Assembly: GCA_902495835.1 (NCBI GenBank)
Contig: CABUYS010000002.1
Span: 1 to 34,162 of the forward strand
Length of the DNA: 34,162 bases
Direction: 5' to 3'
From: an uncultured Oscillospiraceae bacterium
Lineage (GTDB): Bacteria > Bacillota > Clostridia > Oscillospirales > Acutalibacteraceae
The notes beneath the pieces are model-generated. The model did not search any database. It was not told where the DNA came from and saw only the letters and a list, made by a program, of their open reading frames with translations. The position numbers and the translations under genes are program-made. Shown here in pieces: positions 1 to 8,748 of the stretch (the stretch's first letter is position 1; each line of letters begins with the position of its first letter).

Positions 1-2
1 CT

Positions 3-137
3 CCGAATCCGGCTCCGCGTTCAGCTCCGGATTCAGCTCCGGATTCAGCTCCGGATTCAGCTCCGGATTCAGCTCAGCATCCAGCTCCGAATTCATTTAC
101 GGATTCAGAGCTTGGTGTTATGAATATCGTGCCATAA
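3..137 (+). CDS. C-terminal tail of a Pro/Ala/Ser/Asp-repeat protein (5' end outside window)
   Basis: This is a partial reading frame, open from the window edge to a TAA at 135-137. It encodes four uninterrupted Ser-Ala-Pro-Asp tetrapeptides flanked by decayed versions (PAPR, SAQH, PAPN, SFTD) and ends with a non-repetitive tail ...SELGVMNIVP. The + strand frame is preferred because the decayed units still keep the PAP/SAP pattern and the frame runs past the repeats to a natural end. The best competing frame on the minus strand (Glu-Ser-Gly-Ala repeats) is broken by a TGA. Pro-Ala-rich tails of this kind are common as linkers or wall-spanning segments, but the function cannot be judged from the tail alone. 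Confidence 0.45.
   Translation, partial: PNPAPRSAPDSAPDSAPDSAPDSAQHPAPNSFTDSELGVMNIVP
9..104 (+). repeat. 12-bp tandem repeat (TCAGCTCCGGAT unit)
   Basis: Four identical 12-bp units run from 21 to 68, with diverged units on both sides (9-20 and 69-104). The period is a multiple of three, so unit gain or loss would keep the reading frame; each unit encodes Ser-Ala-Pro-Asp. The array is GC-richer than the surrounding DNA. Confidence 0.85.
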
Positions 138-357
138 GACTTAAAACTCAGTAAAATTGAAAAAATTAGAATTATCAATATCACAAAACAGTTATTACAA
201 ATTATACGTAACAATTTTGTATTTCATCCTAACAAATTTACAAAAACATTAGCACAAACTTAGTGCAGCCATGGATAGGAAAAATAACATAATGAAATTA
301 CCATAGTTGATATTTCGACTCTATGAACAAAAAAATCATAAAAAAGTTTAATTTATC

Positions 358-397
358 GCAACTCAAATTCAAAGATTTGGGTTGCATTTTTATTTTT
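358..397 (+). terminator. Rho-independent terminator upstream of the tRNA gene
   Basis: An 11-bp stem (358-368 with 375-385, one G-U pair, 6-nt loop) is followed by a T-rich run at 387-397. It probably ends transcription of whatever lies upstream. The rest of 138-357 shows no convincing gene or site. Confidence 0.65.
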
Positions 398-409
398 GTA
401 TGATATAAT
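382..409 (+). promoter_or_regulatory. Promoter for tRNA-Val
   Basis: TTGCAT at 382-387 and TATAAT at 404-409 are 16 nt apart, and the -10 lies 13 nt before the mature tRNA. The -35 box is embedded in the 3' arm of the preceding terminator stem, so the two signals are compacted. A second TATAAT overlaps at 409-414. Confidence 0.55.
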
Positions 410-422
410 ATAATTTGTAAGT

Positions 423-498
423 GGACGTTTAGCTCAGCTGGTAGAGCATTCGCTTGACGTGCGAAGGGTCAGCGGTTCGAGTCCGTTAACGTCCACCA
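423..498 (+). tRNA. tRNA-Val (anticodon GAC)
   Basis: A complete cloverleaf can be folded. The acceptor stem is GGACGTT (423-429) with AACGTCC (488-494), the discriminator is A495, and CCA at 496-498 is genomically encoded. The D arm is 432-447, the anticodon stem is TTCGC/GCGAA with loop TTGACGT (454-460), and the T arm carries GGTTCGAGTCC. Anticodon GAC (456-458) reads GUC/GUU valine codons. The gene has its own promoter and is followed by a hairpin with a T-run, so it is probably made as a short transcript. Confidence 0.95.
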
Positions 499-513
499 AA
501 TTTTTATTTACAG

Positions 514-550
514 AGCTCCCGTTGTAAGGGGGCTATATTTTTATTTTTTT
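514..550 (+). terminator. Terminator between tRNA-Val and mtaB (possible attenuator)
   Basis: A 7-bp stem (AGCTCCC 514-520 with GGGGGCT 528-534, one G-U pair) is followed by an AT run that is almost all T (535-550). The mtaB ribosome-binding site GGAG starts at 551, directly after the run, with no room for a separate promoter. mtaB and the trx genes must therefore be transcribed by read-through of this terminator or from a promoter further upstream. Confidence 0.6.
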
Positions 551-562
551 GGAGAAAATTAC

Positions 563-1867
563 ATGACTTTTAATATTATTACTTTTGGATGTAAAGTAAA
601 TCAATGCGAATCAGAAGATATTTGTGCTTCGATGGTTCAGAAAGGTTTTAGTTTTAAGGAGAACTTGGAGGATGCCGAAATAGTTATAATAAATTCCTGT
701 ACGGTAACTGCAGAAAGCGATCGTAAACTTCGGCAAACTATCCACCGTGTAAAAAGAGTCAACAAAGAGTGTGTTGTTGTTCTAACTGGTTGTATGCCTC
801 AAGCTGAACCCGATATTGCGTCTAAAATTGAGGGTATTGACATAGTGATTGGCAACAAAGACAAGATGCTTTTACCGAATATGATAGAAAATTATTTAAA
901 AAATCCGCACAAAGTATTCAAAATAGAACCTATTAAAAATGTTGTTAAATTTGAAAAATCAAATATAAATCATTCTCCGAATCGCTGTCGTGCTTTTTTG
1001 AAGATTCAAGACGGTTGCAATAGATTTTGCAGTTATTGCATAATACCTTATGCTCGAGGAAGAGTACGTTCTAAACCTTTAGAGCAAATCGAAAAAGATG
1101 TTGGTATGATTTCCGCTAACGGATATAAAGAAATTGTCCTCGTCGGTATAAATCTTTCATCTTACGGAATGGATATAGGATGTGACCTTTATGATGCGGT
1201 AAATACTGTTGCTAAATTTTCGGGAATTGAAAGAATTAGGTTAGGTTCTCTTGAACCTGATTTAATGACGGATGATCTAATAGATAAGCTTTCTTCAGAA
1301 CCTAAAATTTGCCCTCAATTTCACTTATCTTTGCAAAGTGGTTCGGATAAAATTTTAAAAAGCATGAGAAGACGTTATACTCGTCAAGAGTACTTAGACG
1401 TTGTTAATAAACTAAGAATTAAGTTTAAAAATGCAACTTTTACGACTGACATTATGGTTGGTTTTCCGGGTGAAACCGAATCAGATTTTGAGGATACTTT
1501 AAAAGTTATAGGGGAGGCCAAATTTTTAAAAGTTCACGTATTTCCATATTCGCAGAGACCCAATACTCCTGCGGCTGATATGAAGAATCAAATAGATAAA
1601 AGCATTAAATCTCAAAGAGTAAAAAAAGTTATTGAAATTTCTGAAAATTGTAGTAGAATCGTTCTTGAAGGATTTTTGAAAAACTATTCAAAAGTGCTTT
1701 ACGAAACAGTGGACAAAAACGGTCTTTACGAAGGATATACTCCAAATTATATTTTAGTTAAAAGCAATTCTAACGAAGATGTTAGGGGTAAAATTGTTGA
1801 TACATATCTTTCGGATATAAAAGAAAATTTTGTTCAGGGGTTATTTAAACAGTCTGACTGTGAATAA
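563..1867 (+). CDS. mtaB: MtaB-type tRNA-t6A37 methylthiotransferase (radical SAM)
   Basis: The 434-aa protein has the three-part layout of methylthiotransferases. An N-terminal MTTase domain carries three cysteines for one 4Fe-4S cluster (C10, C46, C77). The radical SAM core has the CxxxCxxC cluster motif at C152, C156 and C159, followed by a YARG-type segment. A C-terminal TRAM-like region starts near residue 375. The N-terminus (TFGCKVNQCE) is typical of the MtaB/YqeV branch, which converts t6A37 to ms2t6A37 in tRNA-Lys, rather than MiaB or RimO. The ATG at 563 follows GGAG with 8-nt spacing. trxA follows after 36 bp with no terminator, so the genes are probably cotranscribed; the enzyme needs reductant, but a functional link to trx is only an inference. 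Confidence 0.9.
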   Translation: MTFNIITFGCKVNQCESEDICASMVQKGFSFKENLEDAEIVIINSCTVTAESDRKLRQTIHRVKRVNKECVVVLTGCMPQAEPDIASKIEGIDIVIGNKDKMLLPNMIENYLKNPHKVFKIEPIKNVVKFEKSNINHSPNRCRAFLKIQDGCNRFCSYCIIPYARGRVRSKPLEQIEKDVGMISANGYKEIVLVGINLSSYGMDIGCDLYDAVNTVAKFSGIERIRLGSLEPDLMTDDLIDKLSSEPKICPQFHLSLQSGSDKILKSMRRRYTRQEYLDVVNKLRIKFKNATFTTDIMVGFPGETESDFEDTLKVIGEAKFLKVHVFPYSQRPNTPAADMKNQIDKSIKSQRVKKVIEISENCSRIVLEGFLKNYSKVLYETVDKNGLYEGYTPNYILVKSNSNEDVRGKIVDTYLSDIKENFVQGLFKQSDCE

Positions 1868-1903
1868 TACTATTAATAAGATAATTTAAAGGAGAGAGTA
1901 AAA

Positions 1904-2239
1904 ATGGAAAAAGAATTAAACATTAATAATATTGAAGAAGAGCTTAAAAACATTTCTAAACCCGTCATAATTGATTTTTTTGCTTCTTGGTGTGGGCCGT
2001 GTAAAATGCTTAGTCCTGTTTTAGAGAAAATTTCTTCAAAATTCGGGGACAGTATTGAAATTATTAAAATTGACATAGACGAATATCCTGACATTGCGAA
2101 TAAATATGAAATTATGTCTGTTCCTACTTTGATGTTCTTTTTAAACGGCGAACTTTTGCGTCGCGAAACAGGTTTTGTTCCGGAAGAAAAGATTTTGGAA
2201 ATGATAAAATCTGATTTTTGTGTAAGTTCAAAGTGTTAA
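1904..2239 (+). CDS. trxA: Thioredoxin
   Basis: This 111-aa thioredoxin-fold protein has the active site WCGPCK (C30 and C33) and the cis-proline segment SVPT, and functions as a cytosolic dithiol reductant. A strong ribosome-binding site, AAAGGAGAGAG, precedes ATG 1904. It lies 26 bp upstream of trxB, which regenerates it, and the pair forms a complete thioredoxin system. One oddity is that the protein ends with FCVSSKC, giving two extra cysteines beyond the usual C-terminus that could form an additional redox pair or bind metal. Confidence 0.95.
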   Translation: MEKELNINNIEEELKNISKPVIIDFFASWCGPCKMLSPVLEKISSKFGDSIEIIKIDIDEYPDIANKYEIMSVPTLMFFLNGELLRRETGFVPEEKILEMIKSDFCVSSKC

Positions 2240-2265
2240 AGCTGTATATCTGACGAGGTGTAAAA

Positions 2266-3180
2266 ATGACATATGATATTATCGTAATAGGAGGCGGCCC
2301 GGCAGGGATTACCGCCGCTGTTTACGCCGCAAGAGCCGGACTTAAAGTGGTTATTGTTGAAAAGAATATTTATGGCGGACAAACGTCCATCATAGAAAAT
2401 ATTGAAAATTATCCGGGATTTATTAAAATTTCAGGATTTGATTTTGCGAATGCTCTTTACGAACAAGCAACAAATTTAGGAATAGAATTTATTTTTAAAG
2501 AAGCCGTTGAACTTAATTTTGTAAACGAAACAAAAGAAGTGGTTTTTTCAGGAGGAGAAAAAATTTATTCAAAGGCGGTTATTGTTGCTAACGGTCTTAA
2601 ACGCAGAAAATTAGGTTGCGCGGGTGAAAAAGAATTTTCAGGAAAAGGCGTTTCTTACTGTGCTACATGTGACGGAGCTTTTTTCAAAGGCAAATCGGCT
2701 ATTGTTGTTGGAGGAGGAAATACAGCACTTGAAGATGCTTTGTATCTTTCTAAAATTTGCAAAAAAGTCACTTTAGTTGTGAGGAAAAATAATTTTAGAG
2801 CAGAGAAAATTTTATCAGACGCCGTAAAAAGTAATTCTAATATAGACATAATGTTTGAAAGTTCGGTAAAAGAAATTACGGGAGATAAAGTTGTAAATAA
2901 AGTAATTTTGGAAAGTGCCGGCGAAGAAAAGATTTTATCTGTAGACGCTGTGTTTATTGCGATAGGATATCAGCCGAATAATGAAATGTATCGCGGTAAG
3001 ATAGACATGGATGAAAAAGGCTATTTTTGCTGCAAAGAAGACTGCAAAACCAATGAACCGGGAATTTATGTCGCGGGAGATTGTAGAATTAAGCCTTTGC
3101 GGCAAATCGCAACAGCTGTATCGGACGGAGCTGTCGCAGGCAATGCTGCTGCTGCATATGTTCAAAATCATATAAAATAA
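2266..3180 (+). CDS. trxB: Thioredoxin reductase (NADPH, FAD)
   Basis: The 304-aa protein has the low-molecular-weight thioredoxin reductase architecture. An FAD-binding GGGPAG lies at residues 9-14, the redox-active CATC in the NADPH domain is at C132-C135, a second dinucleotide site GGGNTA lies near 155, and the FAD-binding YVAGDCR is near the C-terminus. It transfers electrons from NADPH to TrxA. The start ATG 2266 is preceded by GAGGTG. It is the last gene of the mtaB-trxA-trxB cluster and is followed by a strong terminator. Confidence 0.95.
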   Translation: MTYDIIVIGGGPAGITAAVYAARAGLKVVIVEKNIYGGQTSIIENIENYPGFIKISGFDFANALYEQATNLGIEFIFKEAVELNFVNETKEVVFSGGEKIYSKAVIVANGLKRRKLGCAGEKEFSGKGVSYCATCDGAFFKGKSAIVVGGGNTALEDALYLSKICKKVTLVVRKNNFRAEKILSDAVKSNSNIDIMFESSVKEITGDKVVNKVILESAGEEKILSVDAVFIAIGYQPNNEMYRGKIDMDEKGYFCCKEDCKTNEPGIYVAGDCRIKPLRQIATAVSDGAVAGNAAAAYVQNHIK

Positions 3181-3197
3181 TAATTCTGTTAAAACGG

Positions 3198-3242
3198 AGC
3201 TGTTTGGAGGTTTATTAAACTTTCAAGCAGCTTTTTATTTTT
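3198..3242 (+). terminator. Terminator of the mtaB-trxA-trxB cluster
   Basis: A 16-bp stem (3198-3213 with 3217-3232; several G-U pairs, 3-nt loop) runs into CTTTTTATTTTT. It lies 18 bp after the trxB stop. Confidence 0.85.
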
Positions 3243-3314
3243 GCATTAAATGTATGCTTTTGCTAATAATATTTAAAAGTCAAAGCAAAACTGTTGTTAT
3301 TATATATATTTGTG

Positions 3315-3343
3315 TTGAAAACAAAAAATCAAAGTGATATAAT
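3315..3343 (+). promoter_or_regulatory. Strong sigma-A type promoter for the giant surface protein
   Basis: TTGAAA (3315-3320) and TATAAT (3338-3343) are 17 nt apart, with an extended -10 TG at 3335-3336. Transcription would start near 3350, giving a leader of about 80 nt. This is one of the best promoter matches in the window. Confidence 0.75.
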
Positions 3344-3432
3344 CTATTTTAAGAATATTTCATATTAAAATATATTTTAGATATTAAAAAAAGTTGTATA
3401 TTTACAAAATTAATTAAAGAATGGTGATGTGT

Positions 3433-6400
3433 ATGAAAAAATTTTTTACTTCAGGCAAATTCGGAATAAAAAACAAAAAATTTGCAAGCATTTTGGATGC
3501 TCTGTTGGGCTGGTCTTTTTTTGTTGTCTCATGCTGCACGGCACTTTTCTTGTGCTTTTATGCTTCTGGCAGTGATGACGTTGCTTATGCGGATTCTAAT
3601 TCCGACGAATGCATAGTAGAATTATATGGTTTTTATAATGATACGAAAATTACAGACGCTTTTAGTAATGTTTTAATTTATGGTAAAGTGCCATCTACCT
3701 TAGGGGGGGTGTATCGTGTAAAGAAAAATACTAATGTTAATTTACAATTCACACTTAAAACAGGGTATATTTTTGACAAAGATTCCGATGAAAAGGTTCA
3801 GATTAATTATGCTATTATTTTGGATGGGATGGATCCCGTGTGGACTCCTAATGATTATTATGAAGATTTAACATCTGAGAGTGAAAGGCGAAACCTGCAT
3901 CCTTCTGAAACGGTGAAAATTTTTATACATCCGGAAGAAAACGATGACAGAATTGACGTTAGAGCTTTTATAAAACCGGATAGATTTACAGTAAAATTTG
4001 TAAGTGAAAAAAATGATTTTAACGATAATGGTTGTATAAAAAGTGATGTAGCGAGTATAAAGGTTACGTCAGGAGGGGGAACTGATGGAACAAAAATATA
4101 TTTTGAATATCAACCGTATGTTAACTATTCAATTACTCTTAAAGATGGTTATAGAGTTTGTAAAGGTGAGTTTATAAAGACATATTTGGTGGATAGTGGT
4201 GGTAATAATTCTGAAATAAAAGCAGATAGTGACGGCAATTTTTCTATTTCTTTTGATTACGATACGATAGGAAAGTACAAAAATAGTGATATTGAAATTT
4301 TAGTTACCGGGATAAGATTGTCCTCAGAAAGTTCAATAAGAATTGAAACAGATCAAGGACAAGGCGAATCCGTGCCCTATTTTGATTTTATTAGTTATTA
4401 TAATCTTACAGTTAAAGAGTGGGGTCAGTTAAACGATAACGGTGAGGATTTTTACACACAACAAAGTGCTCAGAATGGTAAAATTGAAAACTTGTATATG
4501 AACATAAATCAGGGCTATATAATCGAAAACTATAAAGTAGAGTACCGTAAAGGTTCGGAAATTAATTGGTTACCTTATGATAATGTTATAATAGAGAATG
4601 TTTATAGCGGGACTTACAATAATCATCCTCCAAGAAGGCTTGTGGTTAAGAATTTTGATCTTGAAGACGATGTAGTTTTCAAAGTTAGTGGTATAGAGTT
4701 CGATCAATACAACATTCGTTTTTATGATGGTGTTGTTAGTGATAAGTCTTTACAATTGAATGAAACAACTGAAGAAGGTGGCAAAGAACGTGTTAAGGTT
4801 TTTAGAGATGCGGAAGGTAAGTCATTAACACAATCGGATATGGATGCGTTAAGTATAAAATTTAACACACCTGTTTATTTTAAAATAGAGCCGCAAGGTA
4901 ATTACAGTTTAAGTAGAATATCAGTCTATATTATGAAGAAATATGGTGATAAACAAGAATTAAAACCGTGTGGTGAAGAAGAGGGAAAAAATCGTATAGG
5001 ATACTATAAAATCCACTTAGATAGCAGTAACATTGAGGATTTTGGCGGGAAAAATGGTGGCGACCCTAAAGACTATTTTAAAGACTATATTCAAATAGTT
5101 GTTGAAGGTATTAGCGTAAATTGTGTTAATATTAATTGGACTCCTTATTTTGGTATTAATTACGGTGATTTTTTTAAAAATGTTACGGTTAGTTGTAAAG
5201 GAGAAAATGATTCGATTGAACAGGAAATGTCTCCTCCTTCCGGACAATGGAATTACAAAAACTATTTATTTGAAAATGTTCTAATAGGTAGTGATAGAAC
5301 CGCAACAATAAAAATTAAACTTGATAGATGGTATAAGTTTATTAATAATACGGATTATGAAGCATTAATTTCTGAAGTTACCCCTGGCGAAGTTACTGAA
5401 AAAAGTTTAGAAAAAAGAGAAGATGTTATAGAAGCATTCGGTTACGAAGATTGGCAAAAAAGTAATACAGCATTGGATGTGGCGGTTTTTAAAATAAAAG
5501 TTCCGAAATATATTAAAGAAGCTGACGAGGGTGAAAATGGTAAAAAAATTGTACATGTTCAGTTTGACCCTACACAGGACAGTAGCGAATTAATTGAAGG
5601 ATATAACAAATGTAGTATAGAATTTACAAACGAAGAAGTAGGTTTAACACTTAAAAAACTTAATGCTACCTCAGAAGGAAATAAGTTTACTGCGTCTGAA
5701 ACTCCAGATACCGATAAAAAATTTTCTAACATAGTATTTGAAGAACCTAATTATTTTCTTGTAGAAGCAGATGGTTTTAAATGTTCTCTCGGAGAAAAAG
5801 TTAGAGTAAATGGGAGTTTTGCAAACTGTGAATTCGTAGATAATGCGATTGTAAACAACGTTGCAATTAATCCAAATCAGAGGGTTGTTCGTGTTACAAT
5901 CAACGACCAGTCAGATAATTACTATCCCGGACTTCCTGCCGAGGTTAAGATTGGTGGCGTCATAGTCGAGGACAGATTTGCTATGATTGATGGAATAAAC
6001 ACCGAAGCGATAAAAGAAGCGGATATTACTGAATTTAAAAAATTTGAACCTAATTTAGACGCCCCTATAAAAAACTCTAAGACAAAAATATCTACTGGCT
6101 ACGGTAATCCTTTATCGTTTGTTATAAGGCCGGCTTCTGGATATTCTTTTCCAAGTGTTGGTAAGGATAATATAAAAGATATATTATCGGTTTATGAAAT
6201 TAAGAAAGATAGCAGTGGAATTAATCCTGACGAGGAAGAAAATTTGATAAATGATTACGTGGAAAGCGGAAAGCTTGTATTCGAGAACTTGGGTAGTAGT
6301 CTTGAAATAAGAATAGCCAGTATGGTAGATAACATATATATAATTGTTAACTCAACCCCTGATAAAGTTCCTATTAACTTTAAGCAATCCGAAGGAATGG

Positions 6401-8658
6401 AGTATTTTAAAGTAGACGAAGAAAAAGTCGGTGAAGTAAACGAAGAAAAAATTGGCGATCAACTTAGAGGTACTGTTACTATTGACAAAAGCAAAGACTA
6501 TAAATTTGCCGTAAAAGTTTTGGACGGATATGATTTTCAAAGCCTTAAAGTGTTTAGTAACGAAGTGGGTATAAGCGAAAGCGGTACTTTAGAGCAAGAA
6601 GGAATAAAGTACCATGTGTACACGTTGCTAAACGTCGAAAAGTACACTAATATTACGGCTTCTGTGGAAAAGCTGAAATGTAAATTGACTTTTACAAAAC
6701 CTCCTGTTGGTGCCTACTACACTAAATCAGGTTCCGACAAAGAAATAACAGAACAGTTTACGGAAGATGGTATTTTATATGGTTCAAACTTTTCGTTTAG
6801 AGTAAAACTTAAAGATGAATATAATCAGTCAAAACTAACGGTCAGAGCACATGGTAATGAAGTTCAGCCTTTATCGGATGATACGTATACAATCTATAAT
6901 ATAACTGAAGACGGAACAATAAGTATTGACGATAATATTAAGCTTAATAATTACACAGTAAACTTTGAGTCAAGCGATAGGGCTGAATATATTTTAGAAG
7001 GCAGTAATGGAAAAATAAAAAATGTTGAGTATGGCGGAAATTGTAAATTCAAAGTCAGAGCAAAAACAGGATACAAACTAGGCGAAAATATAGCAGTTAA
7101 CTGCGTTGGAGCTTCAGGTTCGGAATCATTGACAGGTAAAAAAGTTTCGGGTTCGGGAAATGATATAGTTTACGAATATGAAATAGGAAATATTACGGAG
7201 AACAAAACTATTTCAGTATCCGGCGTTGAAGATTTATTTTATAATATTAAATTGCAAGACGTAGAAGGCGTAACATACATTAATGATACGGGATCAGTCA
7301 TATCGGGAACTCATAAAATTGCATACGGAAAAAATTTTGAATTCAGTGTAAATGTAGACGATGCTTATGACGACTCGATTCCCGGAATGTTTATAATAGT
7401 CAACGAAGGTAAAAGTATGGGTGTTTCGGCTCAAAAACTGTCTTCTGGCAAATATGTCATACCAAATATAACCCAGGATATTACGGTAAGAGTTGGAAAC
7501 ATACGTAAAAACAGGTATACTGTTACATTTACGAAAACCGAGGGAATAGATTATTACGACACAAACGGAAAAATCATTACCGGAGACACCGAAGTTGAGC
7601 AAAACGATTCGATAAGCTTTAAAGTTTCGCTTTACCCTGCTTACAGTGATTCAAAAATAACCGTTATGTTAGGTGATAAGGCTGTTACGGCAGATTCTTC
7701 CGGAGTGTACACTCTTACAGGCATTGATGAAAATAAAACAGTAACAGTTTTAGGCGTGGAAAAAAGCAAAGAAGCCGAACTTATAAATACTATTAACTCT
7801 TTGCCCAATCCCGTAAAAACTCTTGATGATGTAAATTTAGTTATAGAAGCTTCAAAAATTTACAATTCTTTAAGTGATGAAAAGAAAAAAGCTGTTACTA
7901 ATTATGATTTATTGCAAAAACTTCAAGAGCAAGTCAAAGCATTTCATCACATAAGCAATGACGTAAAAGTCGAAGGGGTAGACTGGTATCTTAAATTGGT
8001 AGCTGTTCCTATTTCTTCAAGTACAGAAATATGTTCACGAATTTACGAAAAATTAAATTCAGAATATATACTCTCTTTGTATGATATCTATTTATGGGAC
8101 ACGCTTACCGATAAGAGATACACTTTGCCTTCGGGTACAACGGCCGTAATAAGCATTCCTACTCCGGATATGACTTATTTTAATAAGCCTACAGGTATAC
8201 ACGAAAATGACGGTGGAAAAATAGATTATCTTTCACTTACATTTGATGGAGGAAGAACTACATTTGAAGCCGTTACATTCAGTCCCTTCGGCGTGATAGC
8301 AAATCGTTCTTCAACTCCGGGTCGTTCTTCTCTTTTAGATGCGGTTGATGCAAACGTTGACTTGATTAAAGATTTTGCTTTGTCAAGTTTTGGAGGAAAT
8401 TCTTCCGACAAGAGCGGAATTAGTGAAAGCGCTATATTTGACGATACAAATTCCGATTTACAAATCGGTTCGGAAGATGGCGTTGAAGGGAATATAAGTG
8501 AAAAATACAAAAGCAGAAACAACAAGGTTACTGCAAGAGGAAGCGCTCTGAGATTAATTTTGGTATTGATGATAATCGTTTTAATTGCACTTGCTTTATG
8601 GATACTATACAAACGAAGGAATGAAATGAAAAAATCTAAAAATAATAAAAACTCTTAA
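3433..8658 (+). CDS. Giant repeat-built, membrane-anchored extracellular protein
   Basis: This 1741-aa predicted surface protein is not one I can assign to a named family. A long N-terminal hydrophobic stretch (about residues 25-48) ends in AYAD, a plausible signal-peptidase site. It is followed by about 1,300 residues of diverged beta-rich repeats, many opening with a 'YxVxF...Y' strand and ending 'I.....VxGV'. Repeat starts are seen near residues 185, 323, 426, 565, 727, 979, 1083, 1174, 1270 and 1362; the last five are the most regular, 91-104 residues apart. The style resembles InlB B-repeat-like surface domains (inference). Residues 1430-1480 are alpha-helical and charged, then comes a compact beta domain (about 1490-1600), a low-complexity linker and a C-terminal transmembrane helix (about 1703-1726) followed by a Lys/Arg-rich tail. 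No LPxTG sorting signal is seen, so it is probably held by the helix. ATG 3433 is chosen over 3421 because GGTGATG lies just before it. It has its own promoter and no partner genes. Confidence 0.8.
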   Translation: MKKFFTSGKFGIKNKKFASILDALLGWSFFVVSCCTALFLCFYASGSDDVAYADSNSDECIVELYGFYNDTKITDAFSNVLIYGKVPSTLGGVYRVKKNTNVNLQFTLKTGYIFDKDSDEKVQINYAIILDGMDPVWTPNDYYEDLTSESERRNLHPSETVKIFIHPEENDDRIDVRAFIKPDRFTVKFVSEKNDFNDNGCIKSDVASIKVTSGGGTDGTKIYFEYQPYVNYSITLKDGYRVCKGEFIKTYLVDSGGNNSEIKADSDGNFSISFDYDTIGKYKNSDIEILVTGIRLSSESSIRIETDQGQGESVPYFDFISYYNLTVKEWGQLNDNGEDFYTQQSAQNGKIENLYMNINQGYIIENYKVEYRKGSEINWLPYDNVIIENVYSGTYNNHPPRRLVVKNFDLEDDVVFKVSGIEFDQYNIRFYDGVVSDKSLQLNETTEEGGKERVKVFRDAEGKSLTQSDMDALSIKFNTPVYFKIEPQGNYSLSRISVYIMKKYGDKQELKPCGEEEGKNRIGYYKIHLDSSNIEDFGGKNGGDPKDYFKDYIQIVVEGISVNCVNINWTPYFGINYGDFFKNVTVSCKGENDSIEQEMSPPSGQWNYKNYLFENVLIGSDRTATIKIKLDRWYKFINNTDYEALISEVTPGEVTEKSLEKREDVIEAFGYEDWQKSNTALDVAVFKIKVPKYIKEADEGENGKKIVHVQFDPTQDSSELIEGYNKCSIEFTNEEVGLTLKKLNATSEGNKFTASETPDTDKKFSNIVFEEPNYFLVEADGFKCSLGEKVRVNGSFANCEFVDNAIVNNVAINPNQRVVRVTINDQSDNYYPGLPAEVKIGGVIVEDRFAMIDGINTEAIKEADITEFKKFEPNLDAPIKNSKTKISTGYGNPLSFVIRPASGYSFPSVGKDNIKDILSVYEIKKDSSGINPDEEENLINDYVESGKLVFENLGSSLEIRIASMVDNIYIIVNSTPDKVPINFKQSEGMEYFKVDEEKVGEVNEEKIGDQLRGTVTIDKSKDYKFAVKVLDGYDFQSLKVFSNEVGISESGTLEQEGIKYHVYTLLNVEKYTNITASVEKLKCKLTFTKPPVGAYYTKSGSDKEITEQFTEDGILYGSNFSFRVKLKDEYNQSKLTVRAHGNEVQPLSDDTYTIYNITEDGTISIDDNIKLNNYTVNFESSDRAEYILEGSNGKIKNVEYGGNCKFKVRAKTGYKLGENIAVNCVGASGSESLTGKKVSGSGNDIVYEYEIGNITENKTISVSGVEDLFYNIKLQDVEGVTYINDTGSVISGTHKIAYGKNFEFSVNVDDAYDDSIPGMFIIVNEGKSMGVSAQKLSSGKYVIPNITQDITVRVGNIRKNRYTVTFTKTEGIDYYDTNGKIITGDTEVEQNDSISFKVSLYPAYSDSKITVMLGDKAVTADSSGVYTLTGIDENKTVTVLGVEKSKEAELINTINSLPNPVKTLDDVNLVIEASKIYNSLSDEKKKAVTNYDLLQKLQEQVKAFHHISNDVKVEGVDWYLKLVAVPISSSTEICSRIYEKLNSEYILSLYDIYLWDTLTDKRYTLPSGTTAVISIPTPDMTYFNKPTGIHENDGGKIDYLSLTFDGGRTTFEAVTFSPFGVIANRSSTPGRSSLLDAVDANVDLIKDFALSSFGGNSSDKSGISESAIFDDTNSDLQIGSEDGVEGNISEKYKSRNNKVTARGSALRLILVLMIIVLIALALWILYKRRNEMKKSKNNKNS

Positions 8659-8663
8659 TATAG

Positions 8664-8692
8664 TTGATAAATATTTTCGATAGTATTATAAT
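8664..8692 (+). promoter_or_regulatory. Promoter for the XRE-family regulator
   Basis: TTGATA (8664-8669) and TATAAT (8687-8692) are 17 nt apart, starting 5 bp after the giant gene's stop. Transcription would begin near 8699, so the regulator has a very short leader and can be expressed independently. I see no terminator after the giant gene, so read-through is also possible. Confidence 0.75.
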
Positions 8693-8748
8693 GAACTTAA
8701 TAATTCGAGAAAGTGTGAGTTAAGATTATATCTTATAACATTAAAAAT

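Noticed and set aside
1..104. Possible CRISPR array at the tandem repeats
   Set aside because: The 12-bp units are contiguous with no spacers and keep a reading frame, which marks a coding minisatellite.
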